Source: Ianthella basta
Taxonomy: Eukaryota > Porifera > Demospongiae > Verongiida > Ianthellidae
Reading direction: 5' to 3'
Length of the DNA: 64,000 nt
NCBI GenBank assembly: GCA_964019415.1
Contig: OZ025871.1
Span: 3,638,129-3,702,128, forward strand
Below are positions 21,316 to 32,234 of this stretch, piece after piece (the first letter of the stretch is position 1; each line of letters starts with the position of its first letter). The translations under genes and the position numbers were made by a program. Below the pieces are notes generated by a model. That model was not told the origin of the DNA. It searched no databases and worked only from the letters and a program-made list of their open reading frames with translations.

Positions 21316-23318
21316 ATGAGACACTTTCCCAATAGGTACAGAGCTGTTCGTGTTCGGCACCCAGCATACCCACTGACCATCTTTGGCTGTGTCAGATTGA
21401 GAAATGCTGCAGAACAAGTCAGAAGCCTTGTGTGGACAGTGGTGCGTGTGTTCTTCCTGTATCTGATCTTGTTGTCAGCTGTGTGCATCTCAGCACAGCT
21501 CAACATGCCTCCACCAAGATCAGAGATACCAGTGTCAGGTTGGTGGTTTGATCATGGTATGTGTTGTGTGTATGTTGTGTCGCTCTGTGCAACCTACCAT
21601 TGGTGATTCATAGTGCATGTAACTGCTAAGCACCTACTTGGCTCCACCTTTTTTGTGACACATCAGCCGTAGTTGTTTATTCACACCCCACCCCCCAGAC
21701 TCCCTGTACCATGACTTGCCACTGTTGAGAGATCTCAATCACTTTCCATACTTAGACTGGCCCACTCCTGACCAGGGTAATGACCTGCTCTGTGATGAGT
21801 GGCCTCATACTGAATTGATTGATAACTGCTTGAGTTGTCTGTTTGGAAAGCAGATGGAGCATGGTCCAATATTGCGCAACTCAAGCTGTCCACTCTCAGC
21901 TGTGCCTGCATTTTCTGATGATCACCTCAGTACCAGTCATTTTGAGTTCAAGCCAGAGGATACTCTTGTACACTTGTCAATGGGGAGAACTCACACAGTA
22001 AGGGTCACACTAACTGATGTACCTTGTTCGCCACGTGGCACTGCATGGCTGTTTTCATTTCTATTCATCCAATATCATGCCTACATGTGCATGTTTTGTA
22101 CCCAGTTCCCTTAGGCTATCCTATGTACATATCTCTGTACAAGTTACTGCGCTAGCCATGCACAAATCACCAGGCTTGGCACTTGATTACTGTTACTACT
22201 GGCCTACAAAGGCTACATTTCTAGAGCATGCAAAGACAACTTTGACTCACTGGACACTGCAGACTAAATCAATTATTCATCATACAGTACAAGCTTAAGT
22301 ACAACAGCAAGTGGTTGTCCAGAAAATTCCACATGCTTAACAAATCACTTAAAGCATGGGATGGCAATACAAACATCCGGCATAATCAGAAGTGATACAA
22401 AACAATCATGCACAACTCCACAGGCTACTTTTCAAATGTCAGGAGTTGTGGAATATGTCCTGCTGTATATGTAGGTTCCCATAGTTCTTGAAGGGCTGAG
22501 TGGACCAACCCATCTTTGTCTTCCTGTGACAAGTTTCAATCCTGTCTTAACTGCTACGATGAGAAAGACTGCTGAATTGCTCAAATTCATCCTTTGGCAA
22601 GCCACTTTGGTTGCCTTTGACATATACCTACAGCTGGCGTTAATTGTACATGAAGGACTCCCTCGCACAACCAACAGGCAGCAAGGTTGGAAGGCAACTT
22701 CATTATCAGGTGAGATGGTTTCTATAGTAACATGTACTATAAATACATTGCCAGTACAAGATGATTCTGATAGCTGCTGACAACAGTTCTTGTCTAATGT
22801 AGGTCGCAAATGCTCCACAAACCTGAGGACACGTGAAGTCCAATGCACTTTTGCTAGCAGTCTGTCAACTATTACCATTGCCTTTATTTCAGTTGTCATG
22901 AGGCGAGTTATACACATTTACTAATTTTGTTCATCATTGTTACCTGTGGTCGTGATGAATAGAAAATGTAACCTGATACAATTCATTCTGCAGATACAGG
23001 CACAAAGCAATGTCCAAGCATCTTCGCTGTCTGCTGATGAAGTTTCCTTCACTGAAGCTACGAAAGGGGTTAAAGTGTGTGAAAAGGATACATGGTCGCT
23101 TAGTGGTGTCGTTAACCATCCAGAGATCCTTTGTGCTGTGCATTAGGGTAAGTGAGCCATCACTCTGCCTTTGCAGTGTCAGTTGCTTTCTACTATGTGT
23201 CAGTGCACATCTCCACGGGTGCTTCCTATCTCCACAGTCCAGACACTCCAGTTCCTGTCTTGCACTCCAAAGACATGTTGCACACCTTGTCAAGAGGTTG
23301 GCTCAAGCTGTGTCTGTA
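21316..23318 (+). CDS. Unrecognised membrane module spliced in frame to a 2A motif
   Basis: Exons 21313-21556, 21699-21997, 22475-22709, 22803-22902, 22994-23147 and 23238-23391 all agree in phase (1, 0, 1, 2, 0, 1). The conceptual product is about 370 residues before the 2A exon's ATG. It has hydrophobic segments FFLYLILLSAVCISA (exon 1), LKFILWQATLVAFDIYLQLA (exon 3) and STITIAFISVVM (exon 4), and a Cys-containing loop with an NSS sequon in exon 2. The first listed exon follows a pyrimidine-rich acceptor, so earlier exons probably exist. The fourth intron would use a GC donor (ATGAG|GCGAGT). I do not recognise the family. It could be the upstream half of one 2A-separated transcript with the NLR, or a separate gene. 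Confidence 0.5.
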
Positions 23319-24165
23319 ATGCCCTTTGTCCTTGTGCATGCATTGCTGCTACTGGCAGGAGATGTAGAGGTCAACCCGGGACCTACCCAAGGTAAGAAGA
23401 TGGTATATCAGCATGGTGTAGTTGCATCGTGTCTGGGAGTTGTAGCAGTAGTGGGTGTTGTGGTGGGGCTGATGGTGGTGGTGGTATTAGTACAGTTGTG
23501 TGTGCTCATGGCTTTATATACATTTTGAGGCTACAAAAATTTTAGCGACGATTAAATTTAGTTTTTGAGCAGTCAGGATTTGGTGGGTACTAATGTTAGG
23601 GATTTTCAAGTTTATCCTAAGTTTTGGCCTGTACAAAATTGTATTAGGTACGTACAACATTTTGCGATTGTTTTACCACTTGCTAAGTTCAATAAATTAG
23701 TACCCATTAAAATTAGTAGCCTTAAGGTATATTGCTGTGATAGTGTGTTAGCTATGGCAGTATACAAGATATACGTACCTTTGAGCCCTGCATGTTTTGT
23801 TATACATGTGTGATTCCGCTCAATATATGGGTGGGGTGGCCTACACAGGGATTTAGTGTATCATGTCACTTCTCTTTCTATGCAGCTGAACTGGTTCTTG
23901 ACCAGTATCGTGACCGATTCATTGCAGAAATGGATGCAAATGCTATAGTAATGGAACTTCTATATAGGGGAATTATTAATGATGGTGTGCAGGAAGATAT
24001 ATCAAAGACTAGCAGTTCAAAACAAAGAAATGAGAAACTGCATTATTCCTTGACAAACTCTTGCACTGATGAAGCATTGATGGAGGTCTGTGGTATTATC
24101 ATTAATGTGGGAGGCAACCCAAAGATGAGTGCTTTGGGCGCCGACATGAAGAACAGCCTGGAGGC

Positions 24166-24244
<79 letters not shown>

Positions 24245-27200
24245 GTTGAAGTGCTGTGGTGTAGTCCCATGACTGATTCAACATCTAGTATATTTTTCCT
24301 CTATATCCACGTGTGCATGTGCAGGTTTGACTGGCAATGGAACATTGCAGGAGTGTGTGTCCCCTCCCGCTACTGCAGCACCGCGTGTCATAGGTGAGCC
24401 CCTGCAGATTTCTCCTTGTAACACAGGATATGGTATGCAATGAATGGTATAGACCTGTCACATTAGAAGTACTAAATGATGTGGTGTTGTGTTTGTTGAG
24501 CTCAAATGGACAGTCAACCTGCCCTGTATGATCAGGGAAGACCAAGTGAAAGTTTCGTATGTTTGTGTATGTGTTTGCAGAATTCCTTTTCATGATGAAG
24601 TTGTTTTTAGGTACTATTTAGTGCACAACCTATTGCAGAAACAAAGTGCTGTACATGACATTTCGAGAACATTTTGTAGATCTGCAATTGTTTCACAACT
24701 GACCATGATTTGAAAGCTTTTGTATGAAGAAAATGGCATCAATTGGTGGTCAACACCCAGGGTAGCGCAAATTTTAATCCAATTGAAGGTGTTTGAAGAG
24801 AATTATGCACTTCATTGCCCAATTTATGAAACCTTTGAACAGAAAAGTGATTGACAGATTTGCCTGTTTTGAAAATAGAGGATGGCACTAGAGAAATAAT
24901 TCAATGAATTCAACCACACTCTTAGCATTGAAAAGAAGAGGGATCACGGGTGAATGACACTTGTTTCTTTGCACAAGATAGGTGATTTATCGGTGATGAA
25001 TTACAGACATGTCTTGATGTTTAACAGCTATACACAGGCAGCCACTTCTCAGCTGGATTGAAGCAAATACAGTAGGTGCATTTCAGTAAGATGTAAGTGA
25101 GTAATAGCCTACAAACGATACAATCCAGAGCCTTGGAGTAAAGCTGGGAAGGCAGCCATTATTGGAGAGACAGGGCCAAAGTGATAACCAGTGGCAAGCT
25201 ATCTGATTGCTGTCATTGAGCCTCTCAACCAGCTAGAAGTGCAGTAAGGGTCAGTGCCATTGTTCTATAGAAGAAAGAACGTAAGTCTTCTAAGTACCGC
25301 ACTGATGTGGGGGGCAACAGAGAGTATGGCTTCCCTTGTGGTAGCACCGAATGGAGTCCCATAACCCAATTGGAATGGGCACACAGAGAGCGCCCATGGC
25401 TTCTATTACACGAGCGCAAACACAATCGGCAGCCAGATGCCGGAGAGTGCATCCAACAGCAGTAGGCCTCCACCTGACTTTCCAGTGCAACATGGTATAC
25501 ACTGAAAAAGAAAGGGTAAACTGAAGGAGTAGGTGATCCCTCCAGGACAAGGTTGACAAAGATGTGAGGGCCCGCAGCAAGTGGGGGACACAGCTGCCAG
25601 CAGTGTGGCTAATCATAGATTACGACTGGTTCTTTGTGGGAGAGATCACCAACCAATTAAAATGCCCGCCAACTGCCACCATTTTCATACTGTACTACTA
25701 TACAGTACTTGCAAGAGTTAACCAACTTCCCTACACTTTGGGTAGCACATCAATTGGTAACTCACCCATAGCACATCAACCATTACATTAATTGTGGGAA
25801 CCTGACTGTTGCCATAACTTCTTGCATGTTCTTCAGGTACCAAGTCTTTCCCACTGACTATGCATATTGTGTAACAAGCATCACTACTTGTACTTGTTCT
25901 ATTGTGCAGGTACCAAGCCATCCCTGTTAGATCTGGTGAGGTATGTGGTGCCAACTGTTGCAGACCAGTGGCCATCGATGAGGGATGCCTTGAAAGTAGA
26001 GCAGTCATTTGTTGATCAATTGAACAATGTCAACTACAATGAACAAAAGGCAGAAAATTGTGCATTGAATCTTCTGGTTCTGTGGATGGATGGTAGCAAA
26101 GGAACGGGTACGCAACCTCGTACATGGCAGTCCATTTTAGAAGCAGTTAATACAGTCTTTGGACCAGCAAAGAAGGAGGAAATTGAGTCTAAAGTGCAGC
26201 CAGCATCATCACAGTCTGGTTGTAGTGCAACTAGTCGGAATGAAGTTCTAGTGAGTGTCTAGTTAGTCAGTCATAATGGTGAATAATTGGGTGTAACTGA
26301 ACTTATAAGTTATTGACATACACTGCATGACTGCATGCTTGTAGGTTGGCAATCTGCTGTGGTGTATATGTGCATTGAGATCTCTGCATCCTACTGTATG
26401 CCTATTGCTTACATTATGCAGGAGAGATCCTTCACCCTACTGCGGAGATTCTATACTTGTATGAAGATTGTGGAGGATGAGCAGTTCCCCGATCAGTCCA
26501 TGGCCTACATCAACCTGGCTCTTGCTCCCTTCAGTTTGGACTTTCCACGTGCCCAGGAAATGTTCGTTAAAGCAGTGAAAGAAGGTGTTGACAATGTATA
26601 TACATATAGGGCTGACAAGTTGGAGTGCGAGAATATTCCTAAACTTGTGTCAGAGCATAAAGTTGTTGTCATTAGTGGAGCTCCTGGGGTAGGAAAGAGT
26701 ACTTTAGCTCGGAAGGTGTGTGCAGATATCTGCCAATCTCCCAATTTCCATGGTTTCAGCTTAGTTATCCTCATTGAACTGCGTAAACTGCTACACTGCA
26801 AGGGTGACATCAAATTAACAGATGTTCTGCAGCAGGTCAAAGGACAGATTCGATCACCAAGTGAGCTAGCAGAAGCCATTGAAAATAACCTAGGGAGGGG
26901 TGTCCTTTTCATCCTGGATGGTTTTGATGAATTACCCCCTCATCTTCGCCAGTCTGACTTTCTTCTGAGCCTTCTGTCATACAACTTGCAATACGATGCC
27001 CCTCTGCCATTCTGCAAAGTTGTCCTGACATCTCGGTCCATTGCCACCAGTGAAATCTACCGCAGAATGCAGGAAGCCTCTACTCAAGGTAGCTTTACTA
27101 ATATTGAAGTGCTTGGCTTCACTCAGATGCAAATCAATGAGTACGCAAGGCACTACTTCACTAAACACCATCAACCAGAACTGTTGAAGTTGTTCATCAA

Positions 27201-30200
27201 AAAGATTGACTCATTTCCTCACATCAGAGGTTTGTGTTCTACCCCGGTTGTGCTTTCCATTGTATGCCATGTCTTCTTATTCATAGGGGACCTCCCCCCA
27301 ACATTAACACAAATCTACAATAAATACATGTGTGTGAAAGTCCTCAAGTACAGCGAAGATATTCCTAAACTGGATTCCATCCTTGAACTTCCACGGGACC
27401 CAGCTCATGATATCTATAAGCTTGCTGAAATAGCCTATCACTGTATTCTGAACCAAAAGGTAGTGTTTGATTCGGATGACCTCAAAGGTCTTGGTGAGCC
27501 CTTCTCAAACCGTGAAAAAGGTTGTGGTTTGTTGACAGCCAGACCTGTTAAACCTGATCTCAATCCTAAGCAAGGAGCAGTTAAAAGCTTCTTCTTCATC
27601 CATTTGACCGTGCAGGAATTCCTAGCTGCAGTTCATGTAGTTCTGCAAACAGCAGAAGAACAGTGTGAGATCTGGGCAAGGTATCTAGGTGAGCCCCACA
27701 TGGCACAGGTGTGGCGCTTCTACTGCGGACTTACCAAGTTGCAACACTTTAACCTCCTAGAGCACAAAATTGGTGCTTATTCAATAGATTTTCAACTGCA
27801 ATGTCTTTTTGAGACTCAGGAAGATTCTTTGGTTTCTCGCCTGATGCCACATATTGTAGGAAGAGAAGTGCAAGTGAACCCAAAAAGTGCATATGAATCA
27901 ACAGCATATGGCTATTGCTTTTCAAGACAACCTGCACTGAAGCTTCTCATTGTGGATGCACAGTTAGGTGCAGGTTCTACCGAAGTTTATCGATTACTGG
28001 AGCCAGTCTATGCCAATGGAACACTGCAGACTTTACATCTTCAGTCAGGTGAGACTTTCATAGCCACAAGCACACTCTTGTACAATTCCTCTGGAGGAGC
28101 ATTGGGCATGTTTTACGGCACATGAATAATACATGTCAACACAAAGTTGCTCAAATCCATTTTAAGTTCAAATCTGTTTCTAGACCACCACCATTGCCAC
28201 CACTGGTATGCCATTGTGTACAGTTTGCAAGTGTGCGTACATTCAGTGCATGCATACGTAGCTGTCCCTTACCTGGTCTCCTATCACCATGCTGACTTCC
28301 AGTGTGCATTAGAATCATGTTCTGAAATGTAGTAATGGGACCTTATGTAGTTGTATTCAACCTGTGAAGCCAGCTGTTTATATTTGTTGCCTCACGTTTC
28401 GACTTCTATTTGTCTGTAAATGTACTAAAGTCACCATTATATCTATCATGTTTGGTTTGCTTTAGTCAACAACTGGAAAGATGTAGAGATTGCTTTGGAC
28501 AGAATGCTATCACAAGTGAGCAGAGCTCTGCCAGAAGACAGCCCAAAAGGTTGGTTGTCTCAAAGTCCATGTGGTGTTGAACTCTACATATGTACTGTAC
28601 ATACTTGTGTGTAGCCCATAGAACCCCTGTATGCATGTGCAGATGCAATAAATTGGTAGGCACTTGTGTCTAGATTGTGGTGAAGGAGAGTAGAGCTCGT
28701 GAATGCTAACAAAACAATGTCAAGTCAAATGAATATGACTACGGTCCCTTGCTTGCTAACACCAGTACTGGTGTAGCAAGCTGGTTGGCGTATCCAGTGA
28801 CTACCCTTTGATGAGTGTCAATAAGGCAATCTTTCAGCTATTTCCCTGTGTTATTTTGTATGCTCCAAAGAACCAGAAAGCTCAGAACTGTGCCAGACAT
28901 ATTTGAAGTTGCTGACTGCATGACATGCTCTGTATGTTTCATTTCACAGATGGTGCCTTGAGTGGCTCCTTTGGCAAGGTACACTTGGAGCGACCTCCCG
29001 CCCATGCTGCAGTGAAAGCACTGTGCCTCCAACATGTGCAGGAGATTGAGTGTTGCTGCATACAGAATTGTGAGGTAGGCAGCAGTTTAAGATGGGGCTA
29101 TGTGAGACTGCATGTGTGACACTTGTGTGGTATATCCTCTGTACTAGTTATTACATGGCACGGTGGTACTGACTAATTTATCACGAGAACATGCTGACTA
29201 TAGCTGCATGTCAAACATTTTGCATATGTGAGGCAGCTGGGTTGATATACAGTGCCATGCTACAGTATGCAAATACTCTTTAATTAATGCAGGATGGGTT
29301 AAGAGAGGAGTTAAACAAAATGCAACGGATTCTGACTGGGACAAGGAGTGTGAAGAAGTTGGTGATTGGAATGGAAGATGGAAATGTAAGTTTAATTATT
29401 TTGGCAAGTGTTCCCAGAGATACGTGTTCTAATTTTTACAATCTACTGAGATGACAATTGATGACAGATTTTCATGCTTATTCAAGGTCTTTTAAGTATT
29501 TTGAAGTGTGTATTTGTACTAAATTGTGTTGCCCCACTCCTAATTGCTATGTAGGTGTGGACAAGTGTTGGAGTGCCGATTTTAAAGGGAGTTGCAAGGA
29601 ACAATTGCATCACTGACTTTGTCTTGTACAGTGAAAGTAACAGGGTTGATGCTGTCCAGAACTTGCTGTCATGCCTCTCACCTGAGGAAAGGAATAGGTT
29701 CTCAACCTCCAACTACACCGATAGGTTTGGCATCAGCTACCCAAGCATTTGCCTCTCCTCATCAAGTGAGTGACAACACTGACAGTATTGTTGAATGAAT
29801 GGCACATGTAGAGACCATTTCACAAGCACTTGTACTGCAGATCCTGCCACAGTACACTTCTTTGTGTTTGGTAATCCTGCACCCCAGTATATACAGTAGC
29901 TTTAGTCTACACCAATCTTTCTATCGCATTTACGCACCGTTGCTATGAAAGGCTATATGTGTTAGTGAGCTTAAATATATCACAACATCGGCCTTAATGA
30001 AGGCACTAAAATGCTAAACCCTCGGCGTAATAAGCTATATAGAAGTTCCATTCATCAGAATCAAAATGTTAATTAGAATGTATGGTTCTATTTTAAGAGC
30101 TGGTCAAAAGTACTGCATGGGAGAATGATAGCAATTGTTATTAGCTACACTGTAGTAAGCGTGCATTAAGGCAACAGTGCTGACTCTGCAGTATGAGCAA

Positions 30201-31979
30201 TTATTACAGAAGGACCTCACTCAATGGGGTAGCTACTGCCCTGAGGACATACCTTCCTTCAGGCCAAAGAACACACCTTCCTTCAGGATCACCACCTGGT
30301 CCAGAGCAACCACCAGAGATGACCATACCCACGTGCGCTATATAGCTATGCACAAGCACAACGTCAAGTGGGCAGCTAAAAAGACTTCATGGTCCAGAGC
30401 AACGCCATGTGAATGAAGTGCACTCATGCACTATCCAGGGCAAACAGTATGGCTGATAGGTGCGTTAGTAGCTTCGAAGCAAATTCTGTAGCTTTGTGAA
30501 GAGGCTGTTTTACAAAAGCCCGCTCATTTTGATTCAAGATTTTGCAGCGCTTAGGCGATCCACAGGTCTTCTTGTCTGATTTGTTACTGTATGGAAACAC
30601 ACAAAGCCGAACACACACACACCCAACTACTGTGGCGCATGTGCCAAAGGTTAACAAGGTACAGGACATTTCAATCACCTAGCTATTCATACATGCATAC
30701 CTGCTCATCCAATCCAGGACACTGCAGTTGAATAGTGTCCCCCTAGGACACTACTGACTGAATAGTGTCCCCCTAGGACACACTACCGATTGAGTAGTGC
30801 CCCTAGGACACTACTTTTGAATAGTGTCCATCAAGGACATAACCCTTTGAATGGTGTTCACCCTAGGACACTACCGACTGGATTGTGTCCTCCTAGGACA
30901 CTACCGACTGGATTGTGTCCCCCTAGGACACTACCAACTGGATTGTGTCCCCCTAGGACACTACCGACTGGATTGTGTCCCCCTAGGACACTACCGACTG
31001 GATTGTGTCCCCCTAGGACACTACCGACTGGATTGTGTCCCCCTAAGGTACTACCAACTGGATTGTGTCCCCCTAGGACACTGCTGTTGAATATTCTCCA
31101 CCTACATAGATATTCCTCAGTTTTGACAAGAGCATGAGTCATACTTTAAGGGGGGGGTGTCAGTGGATGTCATAAGGATGGTGGGATATTGAGTAATGTG
31201 GAGTGATGTAATGGAAGCATCAAATTATATATGTAGACGATACTGTAAGCCTATGTATGTACAATGATTGCACTACTACGTACATAAGTGTTTATACCCT
31301 TACACTATACAGTATTTTCTATTAGCTGTCACCATTAAAAAACAATTCTATCTACCTTTGCCTTGAGTACTATGACCACTGTGCAAGCTAATTGAGCTGC
31401 TCCATATTCTTTACCTATCCATATGATATGCGTCATATTGCCAAAGCCTTGTGTACGCTATACTGTCTATAACAGCTATCTGTCTTACCTACACTTGTTT
31501 CTGGTCTCTTACTTAGGACTCTCCCATGCATCCACACATCTGTACATATACTTAGGACTAGTTATGGGTGGTCATGCATGCATTGGAGTGCCTAGAAACA
31601 ACTCAAGCACTAAGACACAGGTCACATGTGTACCCTGATGGTCATGCAGTCTTTCATAATGAGTGTGTACAACAGCATTAACCAATAACCTATTTTATAT
31701 TCAGCTTAACTGCCACTGTGTCTGGAAATAATATATAGACTACACATCTCTACCATCAGTTCCACCTCCACTCATCTCCCTTTACTCCTCTATTGTCTAT
31801 TTTGTCCTATAGTGTGGCATTGGCTCCAGGACCATCTCAGTCTCAGACAGTGGCTGGACCGTACAAGCTCTCCTGCCTCCAGACCTGGCCACGGCAGTGC
31901 GTTGTACAACTCTGTGGTCACATTGGCAGTGACACTGCTCATCTGTGCCATCTTTATGATTCTTACATATTTCTTGTAA
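23319..31979 (+). CDS. NLR receptor: 2A leader, CARD, DEATH, NACHT, TM tail
   Basis: Phase-consistent exons: 23319-23391 (or from 23238), 23886-24167, 24325-24393, 25910-26250, 26422-28048, 28466-28549, 28950-29074, 29293-29385, 29555-29765, 31813-31979. Order of parts: hydrophobic leader ending in the 2A motif; a CARD (from LDQYRDRFIAEMDANAI); a short linker; a DEATH domain (LLDLVRYVVPTVADQWPSM). Next a NACHT ATPase with Walker A GAPGVGKST and Walker B VLFILDGFDELP, then its helical/winged-helix region. Only a short LRR-like start (TLQTLHLQ) and small exons follow. The last exon carries SVVTLAVTLLICAIFMILTYFL and a stop. If the exon at 29555 is not spliced, the protein stops at 29773. NLRs of this type are known in sponges as immune-type receptors. 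The CARD and DEATH calls are pattern-based. Confidence 0.82.
23361..23384 (+). other. 2A ribosome-skipping motif DVEVNPGP
   Basis: The encoded LLLLAGDVEVNPGP fits the 2A consensus D(V/I)ExNPGP, where the ribosome fails to join the final Gly and Pro and continues with Pro. It is directly preceded by a short hydrophobic stretch beginning MPFVLVHAL, as in 2A-like signal leaders described for sea urchin and sponge NLRs (established knowledge, recalled). The exon ends 7 bases later at a phase-1 donor joining the CARD exon. Confidence 0.85.
24168..24241 (+). repeat. (GT)n microsatellite at the CARD-exon splice donor
   Basis: About 37 GT units begin at the intron's first base, so the donor GT is the first unit of the repeat. 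Exon phase (1) is kept only by the first position, GCAG|GTGTGT. Confidence 0.9.
30720..31095 (+). repeat. 30-bp minisatellite, about 12 units
   Basis: The unit is exactly 30 bp, with the core GGATTGTGTCCCCCTAGGAC. The last seven units are nearly identical and the first five are degenerate. Each unit contains GTGTCC...GGACAC, a small inverted repeat able to form a hairpin. Because 30 is divisible by three, long frames stay open on both strands, but this is a by-product. It lies in the long last intron of the proposed NLR gene. Confidence 0.92.
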
Positions 31980-32234
31980 ATCATTCATCACATTTGGTCA
32001 CTCTGTACAACACTGATGATGCTCATTGAATTGTAGCACAGAATTAACCTTACAGTATCAGAAAGATGACAAGGAAGTGAAATTAGTTTCATTGTGGTTG
32101 CCATGTACAGCCTTGTCTGATCTTGTGTAGGGACATTTGAGTGCCAGTTTCTCCTTTCAACAGCAGCACACCATCCGGTGCAGTCCTTCCCTTGATGGAC
32201 GAGTAACAGCTTAATGGCTCTGCCAGTTCACCCC

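Noticed and set aside
23010-23528. Single long exon covering the whole frame around the 2A motif
   Set aside because: It reads through a good donor (CIR|GTAAGT at 23147) and a good acceptor (CCACAG at 23237); both neighbours match the spliced model better.
24043-24284. Long minus-strand frames rich in Thr-His
   Set aside because: They are translations of the (GT)n tract; the same applies to frames at 43403-43718, 46173-46461 and 56532-56772.
30720-31095. CRISPR-like array
   Set aside because: Units are contiguous with no unique spacers, and the genome is eukaryotic.
30790-31142. Repeat protein frames with the 10-residue unit PTGLCPPRTL on plus and its counterpart on minus
   Set aside because: The 30-bp minisatellite keeps all such frames open automatically; no splice sites, start context or domain supports coding.
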